The notes: generated from the letters alone by a model not told the origin. A stretch of DNA of 64,000 nt from Trachythela sp. YZ-2020 (GCA_016169945.1 JADLSH010000186.1:496001-560000); one strand, 5' to 3'; counted from the first letter of the stretch, positions 9,971-22,362 are shown. Program-made: numbers and translations.

Positions 9971-11335
9971 TGTATTAGAGTTGAAATTTGGGTCAAATTT
10001 CGTATGGATCCACGACAATATTTCAACGTAATTTCGACTGGCGTAGTTTTTGGTTTTTATTCCTCACATTCTAGCGTGGTATTAAACAAAAGCACAACTT
10101 GTGTAAATTTGACATGTTTCTATTTGCCATTTGAAATATCTATATTTGATAATTTTGATTAAAAGTTGTATTTCTATTTGTACCTTTTTTAAAACCAATG
10201 GCGATTTTCCGTTAGGATCATGCTGTGTTTTTGCGTTATCCACTTCGTTTAGATTTTGTAATAAAGCGATCATCGCAACAGCGCGTGCTAACACAAATCA
10301 TGCACAAATGGACAAATATTGATCATAAAAGGCATTTTTTAAATTTTTTACTAAAAGAATATCTTGAATTCCATGGTTGCCAAGGAAAAATACAACTGAC
10401 CAATCAGATGGGGATCATTTTGGAAAGTCGTATTGTGATTGGCTGATGCAAAGGCTAGTAGTTTGCATAATTAGAAACGTGACAGGCGCGCAAGATATAC
10501 GGTATTCCGCATTGATATTCGAAAATTTTAACAAAGATATAAATTTGTTGAAATAGTTATTTAAACCTTCTTTGTAAACACAAGTAGGAAACTTCCCCGA
10601 GGGTAAGCGAAATGTTAAAGATTATAACAATGTATTTATCTTAAAATACTGTTAACTATAAGCGATATAAACTCAATTTCCGCGATCCGCGCGGTGCATA
10701 TTAAATGATATTTGTTGTATTCCCTGGTGACTCGTGACATTGAGTCAGCTTTATTCTTTATTCTTTATAAAGTAAATAAATCCTTTAGAATATCGTTTAT
10801 TATTTTGAGATTAAAACCTGATTGGTTTGAAAGCCTTTAAAACGCTTTGAAACAAAAACCATGCTGCTATTCTTTCATGGTTTATTGACATGTCACATAT
10901 AGATTTGTCATGATATCATATACGCCGTTTACAGCCTTCAGTTTATTTCTAAGTTTGTCTCATGAGTTTCAGAGTTTTTTAGAAAAGAAATAACAAAAGC
11001 CACTGAGAAAGATTAGATTTTGCTGCGGATTGACTCTGTCATATATAACAAAAACAATGTCAATGTTGGACGTTTATATATGACCTAGATTTGAATATGC
11101 ACGAGCAGGATCAAATTGCGTTTACAATTTTATACAATCTAATTCAATCCACAACTTAATCTTACCTATCCAGCATTCTATGCCTAGATTTTGTCTTCTC
11201 TATGTGTTTATCTTGTGCTTAACAATTGTTTTTAGACATTTGCCTGCCAGATTTGCTGATAACAATTCCTACAATTTTCCACTAATCACAGTCTTAAAGA
11301 AACCTATTATACAGCCAGGAATTTTATTCTGATTT
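9971..11335. other. Interior of the 9.2 kb element, no genes seen
   Basis: Short ORFs only, none with recognisable domains or splice structure. Confidence 0.4.
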
Positions 11336-11381
11336 GAGATATCAATATTAACGTAAACGGCCTAAGCTTCCCGCCAATCAG

Positions 11382-11614
11382 AGGCCGGTTGTACGAAGCC
11401 CGTTTAGCTTAAACGGTGGATAACTAGAAAATATAGATCAAGTCTATACATTAATCATCGAACAACCTAGCTAAAATATTTCAACTTGAATAGAACAACT
11501 ACATATTAAGGGCATGCATAAGATTATGTTCAGTCATTCACCAAATGTGTGAAAGTATTTTTTAATTTTTGCTTATCCACCGTTGAAGCTAAACGGCCTT
11601 CGTACAACTGGCCC
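11382..11614. mobile_element. MITE copy A of a family with CAG target duplication
   Basis: The ends are AGGCCGGTTGTACGAAG...and...TTCGTACAACTGGCCC, flanked by CAG (11379-11381 and 11615-11617). Subterminal words gtttagcttaaacggtgga and tccaccgttgaagctaaac extend the inverted repeats to about 40 bp. A second copy lies at 25425-25666 with the same 3 bp duplication. A 3 bp duplication is compatible with PIF/Harbinger. Confidence 0.8.
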
Positions 11615-11617
11615 CAG

Positions 11618-13410
11618 ATTGAGATGTCAACATGTCTAAACGGCCTAAACCTCCCACCAAGCCTGTTTGCCTTGTAAAGTTCTATATTCTAAGACTAAAT
11701 TGCATGGTTGTCGATTTATTAATTCTTACACAGGATCACAGTGTTAATAGCTAGTGTCCTGACACAACCATAGGAATCTAGTTTGGCTAGCTTATTTTTG
11801 TGATATAAATATCTGTATTACAAGTCTTTTCTCAATAGTTTTAACTTTCTAAGGTTAGGATTTGGCCGTTAGAGTTAGGATTGGGGTTGGTGTGTTTTTA
11901 TAAATACCTTTAATTTGTAGTACAAAACATGAAAGGCCTGAATACGGTCTGATCCCAGGCTTGGCTGGACTAGATTCCTGTCTTTGGCTGCAAGTAAGAA
12001 CTCCCAGGACATAGTGCTGGTTTTGATCAAGGCAAAGAACAAATGATGTCAAAACTAGTAGTTCCTGGTGGGACATATTACATGCTTATATAAAGACTGT
12101 GGGGACAATTCCAATCCAGGGAGGGGGGCAAGTCAGGGGTCAAAGTGTTCCCTACTCGTTATCACCCATTACGCCCCAGTATATGTGCCTATATGTCGCA
12201 TAAATGTACATTGTTTTCGAAAATGAAACCTGAAACCTTGTTTGCACCTCCACCTGAAACTTCCAATCATATGTTAGTTCAGTACATGTTTGTATGTCAG
12301 ACGTTTATGGAATTTCAATACCAATATGCCAAACAGCCATGATACCATTATAGCTGACCATATATGTAACTCCTGGCAATACTTAAATTTTATATTAGGA
12401 TGCTATAGTTTATATGATTGTGTAACACCAGATTTTGTTGGTGGTTAAATAACTTTTCTATTTGGTCTGACAAATTCAGGCTATATATCAGATAATTTTT
12501 GTTGCTGTTAAGATTCCAAATTGTGTAACTTAGTCTTCCCACGTGCACCCTAGACAATCATGTAAAATGCAGCTTTCTTTGGAAAAATGATTTAGGTTAG
12601 TTTAACTTTTTGAAAATGACTTAAATATGTCTGATAAGGGTTTTCCCCTTTTGAGTTAATTGTCAATTTCACCACAAAGACATCTAGTTGACAGGATTTT
12701 ATTAGGGGACATTCAGAATTTACTTAGAGGACGTGGGCTGCTGTATGTTGATTTTGAGGGGTCATGAAAATTCTGAAAATCACCTAAATAATGATTGATA
12801 TCCATTTTCCAACATTGAATTTTATGGGGTGGGGAGCTTTAAAAATTACCTGAAAATATTGCAGGGTGTTTATGGGGGGTTACCAAAAGTTCAACTAATT
12901 GAATAGACCAGTTGTTTTAAAGAGTGGCATCCTGTGTTCTTATCCAATTATGCGACTCGTCTGAAATACCATAATGCTAAAGTTTCAAGTAGGGAACAGA
13001 TGTGGGAATGTGGAAAAGCAACATTATTCTAAGGGCAGTAGGTTGGTGTGCAGGTCTGCCAGTACTATTCATTCTACTTTATATTTGATATTACTCTTCA
13101 AGCTAAATCCAACTTTTCCAAAGACCAATAATGTAAATGAAAAAATTAATCAATAAGAGAATACTCCATTTAATTAAACAAGATATACGAATGCACCCAT
13201 AATTATTAGGTCTCCTACGAATTCTCCATCACTTAATAGCCTGTTCTTGTCCTATACAATGTCTGAAACCAAGAATAATAAACTCTGTCTTGTCTGAGGA
13301 GCATTATTTTATATGCATATTTTAGATCTTCTCAGCTCCCAGCACTTTATTATGATCCAGCTTCAAATTTATCTCGAATCTCGATGGGATAATTCACAAT
13401 TCTCCTCTTA
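11618..13410. other. Interior of the 9.2 kb element, no genes seen
   Basis: AT-rich, with short ORFs that lack recognisable domains. The first 45 bp repeat the sequence just left of the MITE (gatgtcaaca, taaacggcctaa). Confidence 0.4.
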
Positions 13411-13413
13411 TAT

Positions 13414-15355
13414 TTGCTTAATCGCACGAGGGTACTTAGAAACAATAACTCACCATCTATAGTATATACAGCACTAACTAAAATACTAACCACACTCCAG
13501 TATTTCGTTGCAAAGCTTGCTGCAGAGATTAGAAATTATAAAACCTCATTTTCTAAATATTTCAAGGTGGGTTTAAGTTGGAAAATTATGGTTTATGGGA
13601 GAAACGACAGGAAGTTTTCATCTGAAGTAAAAGCTCTTGTAGCAGCTGAGAGCAGTGAGGATGATAACATTGATGACAAACAGCAAAATAAGCTATCAGA
13701 ATCAGTTAACTGCAGTAGTAGCGATCCATCCGATGGCTTTCATTCTGACGATAAGATATACATCAGATTCAGATACTGATGTTCTTTTAAATGAGATTTC
13801 TTTGCCTCTTAGCAGCGAAGTAAGCTTGCGCCAAGAACTAAGTGGTTGGGTAACTAAGAACAGATGCAAGCATAATGCACTGAATGAACTTCTTTGTGTT
13901 TTACGGCGACAAGGGCATGACCTCCCGAAAGATGCCCGAGCTCTTTCCGATACTCCTTGAGACATACTGTTTCATCCAAATGTGGTGGCAGTATATATAT
14001 TTTGGTATTGAAACTGGGGTTATTAATATTTTGTCAAAATATCCAAACATATCAGACAAGCTAACTTCTATTGAATTACTTATCACTGTTGATGGTCTTC
14101 CTCTTTTCAAGTCAACGAATCATCAATTTTGGCGAATCTTAAGTCAGTTCAATAACTTGGATATCTTTGTAATTGCCCTGTTTTATGGCAAAGCCAAGCC
14201 TGCTCCTGTTGATCAATACCTTAATGACTTCCACCACGAGCTTGACAAGTTGACAAACGTTTCTATGACAAACGAAAATTCACAGTTCAGCTGAAATGCT
14301 TTTGTTTTAATTCTCCTGCATGTCGTTTCTTGAAGTGTATTATTGGTCATACTGCATATTTTGCCTGCAAACGCTGCATTATTGAGGGGATGTGGAATGG
14401 CAGGGTTGTTTTAATTCTGGTGTTGATGCTCCATGCCCCACTGATGAACAGTTTGCCATGTACGAGTATGAGAAAAAGGCCACTCCCTTAATCAATCATG
14501 GAATTTCATGCATCCGGCAATTTTGCTTGGACTACATGCATCTGGTGTGCCTTGGAGTCACAAAACATATTATACACTTCCTAAGAAAGGGGCCCCGAAC
14601 ATGTAAGTTACAGTGTATCTTCCCAGCAGATTGATCAAATAACGTTCCGGCCGGTTATTGCTATTAAAAGGAGCAATGCCAAGTGAATAGACTAGACAAC
14701 CTAGGTCTTTACACGAAGTAGACAGATGGAAAGCTAGAGAGTTTCGTCAATTTTTACTTTATACTGGGTCCATTGTTTTAAGAAATATAGTTTTCAAGGA
14801 ACTATTTGAGTGTTTTTTTGCATTATCAATTGCTGTATCTATCATATTTGATACAAATAGAGAATGGCGAAATGGCTATTTGGATTATGCTCGCCAACTT
14901 CTGAGGCACTTTGTTAAGAACTGTAAGCATATCTATGGTGATGCCTGCACAGTTTACAATGTACACTTTCTCTTAAACATAGCGGATGATTTACAGAACT
15001 TTGATTGTTCTTTGAATGAAATTTCCTGCTTTCCTTTCGAGTAGTATATGCAACAGCTTAAAAAGCATGTCAGACATGGTCAAAACCCAATTGTGCAGGT
15101 CGCTAACGAAGAGGTGAGATATCTAGTTCTGGTAGAAAGGTAACTCATAAATTCAACTTCACTCGAGTGGGTACTGTTGCCGAAAGGTTTAAGGACAGTT
15201 GCTTTTTGCTTGACAACAAATTTGCCTTTAGGAGAGGAATCATGGAAAGCTTGCGTGTGATGTGCTGTATGAAGGTCAGGTGGAGAGCTTGTACTGTAGT
15301 CCGGCTTATTCAAAGCTCTTTAGAATCGTATATGCTCGCAGCATTGAGCATCTGA
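13414..15355 (+). pseudogene. Decayed transposase of the 9.2 kb element
   Basis: Successive blocks in shifting frames read as one protein: SDTDVLLNEISLPLSS and LSGWVTKNRCKHNALNELL (13.77-13.92 kb), VDGLPLFKSTNHQFW then KAKPAPVDQYLNDFHHELD (14.09-14.25 kb), LKCFCFNSPACRFLKCIIGH with CKRC (14.29-14.38 kb), TDEQFAMYEYEKKATPL and CLDYMHLVCLGVTK (14.45-14.57 kb), DRWKAREFRQFLLYTGS (14.72 kb) and LDYARQLLRHFVKNCKHIYG (14.88 kb). The DYMHLVCLGV and FLLYTG blocks are, from memory, hallmarks of a transposase family found in cnidarians and insects, probably EnSpm-like. Several frameshifts and stops show that it is dead. Confidence 0.65.
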
Positions 15356-15828
15356 ACTACTTTAAAAGGCTGTGTGTTACCACTAACCACTGGTAGTGGA
15401 TATGTGATATTCCCACTACACCATGAAGTGGAACAGACCTAGCTGACAACATAAGATTACCGCGAATTTGCGATTGTACCAAAGTGCAGTAAGTCAAATT
15501 TTTTATTTGCTCACTGTCTGACTGATTTAAATCTACAATCTATCCTTGGTGCTCAAGGTTGCCCATTTTAAACTAAACCAGTGTACGTCAAGATCTAACC
15601 ATTTCCTGATTTACCATGTTGATCATTTGAGAACACTGTAGTAAATTTACTGTAGTAAGGATAGGATTTGAATATAGGATTTATTCTCACAACTGTGTAG
15701 GTGTTAGTATCCATCAATACCCTCACCAATGTTGAAAAAAATCCAAACTTAAAGATCATCATTTTTTCAGTCATTCATTCCTTTACATGATATATTATAG
15801 ATATTTTTGATTGTATGATGCATGTGGA

Positions 15829-16006
15829 TCAGAGATGTATCGGACGAAAGCAATGTGGAAGAGGAAGGAGTCATTCCAAGTAACTGGATTGAGGAAAAGA
15901 CTGTGCCATGGCCTAATACCTTAAGTGTTCTGAAATCATTAGCAGAGAGAATACCGCCCTTAGAAAACTGGCACCTCTTCCCACTTTTGAAAATTTAAAT
16001 TCAATC
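15829..16006 (+). CDS. DUF4806-type protein, 5' exon
   Basis: The frame SDESNVEEEGVIPSNWIEEK, then WPNTLSVLKSLAERIPPLEN and WHLFPLLKI, matches the N-terminal part that precedes DUF4806 in many invertebrate proteins (a W-x-K-V-WP motif and a W-F-LLK motif). A stop follows LLKI just before a gttagc donor, so this exon may be damaged or the true donor lies earlier. It is the first of four exons. The function of DUF4806 proteins is unknown to me; they recur near transposase genes in cnidarians (recollection). Confidence 0.55.
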
Positions 16007-16338
16007 AGGTTAGCATTGCATCAAATTGAACGTTATCATTGCAAAACTGCATGTTTCAAATATCAAAACAAATATGAATATTATGAAATGTCCATGTATT
16101 TCCATCTTTTATGTCAACGTCACGATGCAAATCTACAAATATTTTATGTAATTTAAGTGTTACGGTTTTTCGTGAAATTGTATTCTGGTAAAGGATATAA
16201 TTATATTGTGCTTTGGAGCTGCGAAATACAATTTGCAGCTGCAAAATAAGATTTGCGGATTCACCTACATTAAGAATCTTACGTTTTTGGTCCACTGTTT
16301 TTCCGAAGATGCTAAAATGTTCTATTTGCTTTGTCCAG

Positions 16339-16512
16339 GATTTCAAAAAAGGGTTCTCCATCTATTGATGGAGATTCGTGATAGTGTGAAACAGATGGGG
16401 AAAAAATGTGATCCTGCCGAATCTGATTTCCACCTTGACCAAGCTACCTCGGTCAATGAAATTGAACAACTGGAGGAAACCCTATCTGATGAGGAAACCA
16501 GAAAACTGCTGG
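16339..16512 (+). CDS. DUF4806-type protein, exon 2
   Basis: The exon starts after ttgtccag and ends before gtaaga at 16513. It reads FQKRVLHLLMEIRDSVKQMG, then ESDFHLDQATSVNEIEQLEE, then LSDEETRKLL. The F-LDQA-SV-E-EQLEE-L-DEE-RK-L pattern is the core of DUF4806. It is open throughout, unlike the transposase fragments just upstream. Confidence 0.65.
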
Positions 16513-17097
16513 TAAGAACTCTTTCCAACAGACTAACTCACTTACATTTAGATATGCTCCGATCGGTTGATGTTCGCAATCGATCAATTGTTATCAACAT
16601 TTGATCAATCGAGTTGAATAAATCCCACACATCCACAGTGGTCCATGTAGCTTTAAAGAAATGGGAATGTTTTTAAGCAGTTCTGAGCGCATGCTGGTAC
16701 ATGTACTAGTAGGGAAATCAAAACAAATCGCGTTTTTGGCATTTCATCACATTCTCAATGCAATCTCTTCGCAATTTTCTAATTGGGGACGGCTCTGCTT
16801 ACATTTAGTGCAAGATTTTATCTCATTATTCTTTGATTTATGATATATAGATAGACCAAAGACAATGTCCGGAGCATAATAAACAGGTTTCCTGCATTAT
16901 TTTTCATTTTTCTCATTTTATTTTTACCTTTTCAATGTCATGGCAGGATAATATACTTTAGTCATTTTTACATGCATATATAATGTACAAATTATGATAC
17001 CACAGCAAGTGCATGCAGTATTTTGTCATACCGTATCGTCAAATTGGTGAATATAGTGAATTGATTGCTTATGCTGTATAAAATTTCCTTCCTTTTA

Positions 17098-17178
17098 GGT
17101 TAATGGCCGGAATGAATATGAATGGAAAGGAGGAAAAATTTCATTCCGGAAAACAGCTCTTTATGAAATAATAACAGG
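17098..17178 (+). CDS. DUF4806-type protein, exon 3
   Basis: A short exon between tttaggtt (acceptor 17096-17097) and a gtaagt donor at 17179. It reads VNGRNEYEWKGGKISFRKTA then LYEIITG. The G-K-F--T-LY-II pattern is the C-terminal half of DUF4806. Confidence 0.6.
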
Positions 17179-17740
17179 TAAGTACAGTTCATTTAAATGC
17201 TCGGAATTTAGAGTACATCATGATTGTTAATGCGTTAATTAAGATCAATATTGAGACAACTCTGTAAATTGATCTGAAAAACACTGAAGATCCTATACAC
17301 CGTGATATATAGCATGTATACAATTCACCTAATCATCCTTCCTTACATTTGAAAACTCTGGCGTTCTGGTGTAGCTTTAGCAAAATAATAATTTCAGTAC
17401 TACCAATAGTATAGTAAATATTTATATATGATGGACTGTTTTAAGATTCTCATAATTTTCATATGAAATTTCGAGGTTTGAAGAAAAATATGCAAAATAA
17501 CTTCCTGCGTTTCGTGATCGTTACCACGTTGAAAACCACGTTGAACCTGTCGATCCCAGCCTAATTTACTTAAACTGTCGTAGTGAAATAGTCGTTGGTA
17601 CTGATATGGTAATCCTATTATCGATAATTTAGAAGATATAGAATATTCTTTGAACCAGTTGATAGATGAGAATTGTGCGCAAACGCAACCATAAAAATGT
17701 AATGTTTCAAAAGCCTGCAATGTAACTTTCAATTCATTAC
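17179..17740. other. Intron of the DUF4806 gene
   Basis: No feature recognised; minus-strand ORFs here appear to be shadows. Confidence 0.4.
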
Positions 17741-17882
17741 AGAGATCGTACTGAGGCATTACAGAGAGCGTACCAAGGAACTGAAGAAGACGTGTGCAAA
17801 ACTGTTTCAAGGTTCTTGAAATATGCTCCGGATAGGAAAGGTGGTGGCGGAAGGAAGGAGAAGAGTGCATAGAACCTGCACA
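17741..17882 (+). CDS. DUF4806-type protein, last exon
   Basis: After a ttacag acceptor the frame reads RTEALQRAYQGTEEDVCKTV, then SRFLKYAPDRKGGGG and a stop at about 17880. The R-LK-APDR-GG tail is characteristic of this family's C-terminus. This exon is intact. Confidence 0.65.
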
Positions 17883-18344
17883 CCGACAATAGGGGACCTT
17901 TGATGGGACGTTATTCTGTAGCATTTAACACATATTAGTTGCTGTATATATACAAAATTATACGTACATTTTAATGATATGTTTAGTATTCGTCTGTCCA
18001 TTTTGTAATGGTACAATCTTTTTCATCTTTCTCGATTATTTTAAATATATTTCAAAGTTCAAGAGCTTATTTTCGTATTGCAATCTTATTTGCGTTTAGA
18101 ATTTATTCTCGACCAATAAGGTTGATATCTGTACATTCAATCGATTAGCGTTTCCTTACATTTGTCGATGTCGAAATAACCTCGTGGATCGACGCGTACG
18201 TCAATAATCAAAACCAAAATTCGGATGGACGTCCATAAATGCCGTTGTTTCGACGTTGATATACGACGTCGTTTCGACGTCGATAATCCTGTTAATCCAA
18301 CGTCGATTCCATTTTCGTTTTCGAATCCTTTTCGGGGCGTCTAA
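17883..18344. other. 3' flank of the DUF4806 gene
   Basis: Contains repeated cgacgtc words (18180-18310) but no recognised gene. It ends at the right inverted repeat of the element. Confidence 0.35.
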
Positions 18345-18745
18345 GAACTGCCCGTAAACTGAGTATTTTAGGAAGATACAAGCTTGCAAAGTTACACAGT
18401 TTGGAAAAATTTACTTGTCAAAGTCAATTTAATTTGACTGAAAATACACTCCTTCAGGTATGATTTTTCGTATTTTTGGCTACCAAACAATCTTTATAAA
18501 GCCATTTCTGGTTAAAATGCTCTACTCGCACCCCATTTGCAAAAACTGCGAACAACCGAAAAATCCTACAAATCATCCTGATATATTCTTCAGAAATCGC
18601 TGTTTTATTGCCGAAATTTAGATTTTCTTCACGTAATTCCTTGTTAAAAAATGTGCATGGCACTTACCAGAGACTCGCGCATGCGCATTGACAAAGTGGC
18701 GACAGGATCACGCGCGAGTTCCACATCTGTTTATCCTTAATCTGT
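18345..18745 (-). repeat. Right long terminal inverted repeat of the 9.2 kb element
   Basis: Reverse-complement partner of 9584-9970; the end reads tatccttaatctgtg. Confidence 0.75.
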
Positions 18746-18858
18746 GTTATGATATAACGTGAAGATTCGGCAGTCGCCAATTGCAGTGGCAAATATGTAA
18801 TTCACCTCAGGTTCCGCTGCAATTACGGAGACCTCACAATTTACACTAAAATGTCATT

Positions 18859-19242
18859 AGAGACTTTACGATTTAAGACGGCAACGTGACGACGACGGCT
18901 ATAAATACAATGAAATTTATAGTATTTTAGAATAGAAATGAATAATTAAAATCCCACGGGAGTTTTAGACGTCATCCTCGCTCTGTTTACAACGGTAAAC
19001 TACAGATTTTACGTCTTGTGTTCAACGTCTGCATTTCAAGCCGCGAGAAGTGGTACTCAGCAAATTGGCTCAGTCCTGAAGTAGAAATCTTCTAAACGAA
19101 AAATCCCTTATCTCAACTTCCTCAAACTGAAGTGAATGCATACGATTGATAATACACGACAAGTTTTATTTAATTGATTTATATGAAGGAGTTTGTTTTG
19201 GCCGTCGTCGTTCGCGTTGCCCTCCTACATCGTAAGGTCTCT
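18859..19242. mobile_element. MITE, 384 bp, AGAGAC ends, ATT target duplication
   Basis: The left end AGAGACTTTACGATTTAAG...caacgtgacgacgacgg is matched at the right by ccgtcgtcgttcgcgttgcc...cgtaaggtctct, about 40 bp of terminal inverted repeat. It is flanked by ATT on each side (18856-18858 and 19243-19245). A 3 bp A/T-rich duplication and the AGAGAC terminus resemble the Harbinger element at 54012. Confidence 0.75.
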
Positions 19243-19636
19243 ATTTATTCAACGGCGACCTCACAATTTACATTAAAATGTCATTTATCAAGACAAACTA
19301 AATAAATATATAAACAAAACGACATAAATGGCAACTGACAAATTCAAATATTTCAAGGGATCTGGCCCCTTGTCCATTTAACACCGTTTCAAGTCCATCA
19401 TTAATCAAAGTTATTCTAAAACACTGACCTGAAACCAGATCAATCGATTACGCCAAACCTTTAAAACTCGAAATCAATGCCATAGGAATCTAGCGTTTCG
19501 TATTTTCTTTAATGAATTGAACAAATTGCCCCTGTTTAATGTTCTAGTAATCGTTTACCCGGGTACTAAACTCACCCGATACCGTACACATGTTTATTTA
19601 CATCAATCAATCACTATGTCTCGTTAATATTTCCAG

Positions 19637-19796
19637 AGCGGCCGGAGCAAATCAAGAAGAAATGGTTGAGCTCATTTGCAACAAAAAATCGCATCTTGAT
19701 CTCTTTACAACTATTGACGAAAAAGGAAGAAATGTTTTTCACTATGCTGTGAAGAATCCAAAAGTTCTCAAGTATCTCCTCACTCAGTTTAAAAGA
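19637..19796 (+). CDS. Ankyrin-repeat protein (TRPA1-like), exon 3
   Basis: From a ttccag acceptor to gtaaga at 19797. It reads AAGANQEEMVELICNKKSHL, then FTTIDEKGRNVFHYAVKNPK with VLKYLLTQFKR, i.e. the end of one ankyrin repeat and most of another (DEKGRNVFHYAVKN). It is entered in phase 2 from exon 2 and leaves in phase 0. Confidence 0.85.
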
Positions 19797-20734
19797 GTAA
19801 GAATTACTTTATTTTACTTAGAACTATAACTGCAGTGAGCTATACTACATAGCATCATTATCATCCCTCTAGGATAAGTATATTCCCCAAAATGTCAAGT
19901 AAGAAAGTCTCTTTTTTTTGGTACAGTGTTACTTCAGTAAACCACTCCGAACTGAAACAACTCATATGCAACTGAGACGAAATTGTAATCAGCACATTGT
20001 ACATTCCAGGAATTGAACTGCGGTGACAAACTGAGGCGAAAGACACATGCACTGTGCAAACAACAACCATCAATACAAATAAGATGTTCAGAACAACGAG
20101 TCAAATCTATTTGTCAAATTGCAAAAAAATATTATACAAGTTTTATAAAAAAGCAATAATTCATGGCTTGATGACTTTGCTCGTTTAAGCTGCCGAAAAA
20201 AATATACTGTGCATCTTTCAATATATGTCCGTTCTTTGAAATGTTTCGATTTTGAGTTTTCGCAAGGAATCTCAAAATATCTTGACGTGTATTGTCCAAA
20301 GTTCTGACTTCTGACTTATTTATAAGAAAATTTTGCGATTTATGGCCTTAAAATTGCTTTTAAAACTCACCTAAGAATGCGGGAATTGGTGTTTCAGGGA
20401 TGGTAGAAATAAACTTTTTTTACGGGGAAAAATATACATTTTCCTTAAAACCAAGACCCTGGCTACGCCACTGGACAAAGCATGTGTCATGAAACGGTTA
20501 AATACAGATTCCGCGAGATTTAATTTTATTGAAATGCTGTGCTGACAAATTAATATCACATATGTAATGCGCCATGCAAAAAAACGTTTTAGATATTGCA
20601 ATTTACGAGCTTTATGGGCTTCATGGTGATTTTGCATTCAATAACTTTAATTCGATTGATTAACCTTCTTCAAATGTTTTTAGGTAAGCGAGGACAAAAA
20701 GAAATTAACATATACATTGTACTGCGTTTTATAG
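19797..20734. other. Intron between ankyrin exons 3 and 4
   Basis: No repeat pair or gene recognised. Confidence 0.4.
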
Positions 20735-20821
20735 TTAAGTGACGACTATGAAGCTATTAATAAAACGGACAGTATTAACCTCACTCCAGTACAGATCGCA
20801 GCTCTTGACAATCTGACAGAG
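20735..20821 (+). CDS. Ankyrin-repeat protein (TRPA1-like), exon 4
   Basis: An 87 bp exon between tttatag and gtatat, exactly 29 codons in phase 0. It reads LSDDYEAINKTDSINLTPVQ then IAALDNLTE. The D-INLTPVQIAAL segment is an ankyrin-type T-P-AA core. Too short to be seen as an ORF; supported by phase and by family fit. Confidence 0.75.
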
Positions 20822-21900
20822 GTATATAATCATTCACACATACTATATTTCCAATCTTATACTTGTTAAAAGCCACGATTGGATCAAATTTCAAGTCCTC
20901 TCAGTTAGCCGAGTCCACAGCTTCTTCTCGGAATGGAGCAAACCGCTCGCACTTGAAATCCGATCCAATCCTAATTTTCTGATTTCTAATAATATTTCAA
21001 TCCGAAAATGATAACCGGACGGGATTTCAAGAATGAGTAGTTGTTCCAGTCCGACATGAAATCGAGGTTTTGAAAATTTGAAAATTTGGAAATTTGAGGT
21101 TTTGAAATGACATCCCATACTCATTAATGACTAAAGTGAAGCGAATTAATTTTGATCCGGTATACTTCACCAGATATCCAGCATCATCATATAAGACCTT
21201 ATGCATAATTCGCAATCCGGGCCCCGTATCCTAGGAAACGGGAATAAACGCGAGAAAACCACTACCAAAGGCTTTTTTCCTGCCGCAATCGTGGAAGTGA
21301 CAAAAAACGTGAATAAAATATCATTATTTCCAGTCTCAATTTTGTTGCACAACCGTAACTTTTGCTTAGGTTTTATCTGTTGATAACATATACAGAAAAC
21401 ATATACAGAAAACATATACAGAAATATATAATATCAAGTGCACTATACTTTCAGCAACCTTTCAACAAATTATTTGCGTACGGTGTTTACTGTTTACATC
21501 GACGACGCATCTAGTAAATTCACAGAATGTTCGACTTAATATCTCTTAACAATCAACTTTTTCATTAAGTTATATATAAAAACTAACCATGAAAGTTGAA
21601 GAACTGCTTTTGTGAAAATATATGATCATACTTCTGAAATACTTTCAGTAAAAGATGCTATAAAGTCAATTGGACAAAGCCAAACGGCAAAGGAAAATTT
21701 TGTTTTGTTGCAATTGTATTAAAGCTATATCAACAACCAACATTCAACAAGGCAACAAAACTTGTGTATTAAAGAATTGATATTACAACTTACTCAGTTA
21801 ATGTAGCTTTCATCTCTTCAAACTTCTTAACCGCTTGCAGAACCCACTGGTCTGGAGAGTCCATAGTTAAAATATTTTTTAATGCGAAGACTTTATAAAG
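20822..21900. other. Intron sequence
   Basis: Contains triplicated catatacagaaaa words at 21390-21425 and a gaaatttgaaaatttg stutter at 21060-21100. No gene was recognised. Confidence 0.4.
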
Positions 21901-22005
21901 TTTATATCTCGTGATTCTCCCTGAGTATTGTACCACATGTGCTTGGTGAGAGCAAGAGTATGGTGTATAAATACGAAGTCACTCACATCTAGACTGCGTT
22001 ACAAG

Positions 22006-22049
22006 CTGCACTGACGAGCCGTTGAACGACGAAACATGCATTTCTGCAG
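22006..22049 (+). ncRNA. Type I hammerhead ribozyme motif, copy on plus strand (degenerate)
   Basis: Core CTGACGA and GAAA are present and stem I (CTGCA/TGCAG) is intact. Stem II (GCCGT/ACGAC) has one mismatch and the cleavage triplet is TTC instead of GTC. Probably weaker or inactive. Confidence 0.6.
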
Positions 22050-22079
22050 ATTTGACCATATATATATATATAGTCAAAT

Positions 22080-22123
22080 CTGCAGACATGCATGTTTCGC
22101 CGTTCAACGGCTCGTCAGTGCAG
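22080..22123 (-). ncRNA. Type I hammerhead ribozyme motif 1
   Basis: On the minus strand: CTGCA stem I, CTGACGA core, GCCGT-tga-ACGGC stem II, GAAA core, short stem III CATGCATG, cleavage triplet GTC, then TGCAG closing stem I. All conserved core bases are present. Its partner lies 283 bp away. Confidence 0.8.
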
Positions 22124-22362
22124 CTTGTAACGCAGTCTAGATGCGAGTGACTTCGTATTTATACACCATACTCTTGCCCTCACCAAGCGCATGTGGTACA
22201 ATACTCAGACACATGCGCATCCAGACATGCGTGAAGTGTCTTGGGGCCAAGAGTGCTCAAACGACCACAAGGGAAGTGAGCTTTTGCATTATAGCTTATA
22301 GCCACCAATTAACCTCACAGAGTGCTCAACAACACAAAGTGAAGGAGCATATATAGTCAAAT

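Larger units (their letters stand above)
9584..18745 (+). mobile_element. Large DNA transposon, ~9.2 kb, with ~400 bp terminal inverted repeats
   Basis: The sequence from about 9582 inward (CAAAGATTAAGGATA..., then tggaactcgcgcgtga, tgcgcgagt, catgcacattttttag, gtttttgcaaatggggtg, aggagtgta) reappears inverted from 18747 leftward at roughly 80 percent by eye, through to about 9970 and 18345. Between the arms lie plus-strand fragments of a transposase (13.4-15.4 kb) and an exon set for a DUF4806 protein (15.8-17.9 kb). A MITE is nested at 11382. No convincing target duplication was found, so the superfamily is open. The transposase motifs suggest an EnSpm/CACTA-like or related group. The whole element sits in the exon 2-3 intron of the ankyrin gene. 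Confidence 0.7.
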
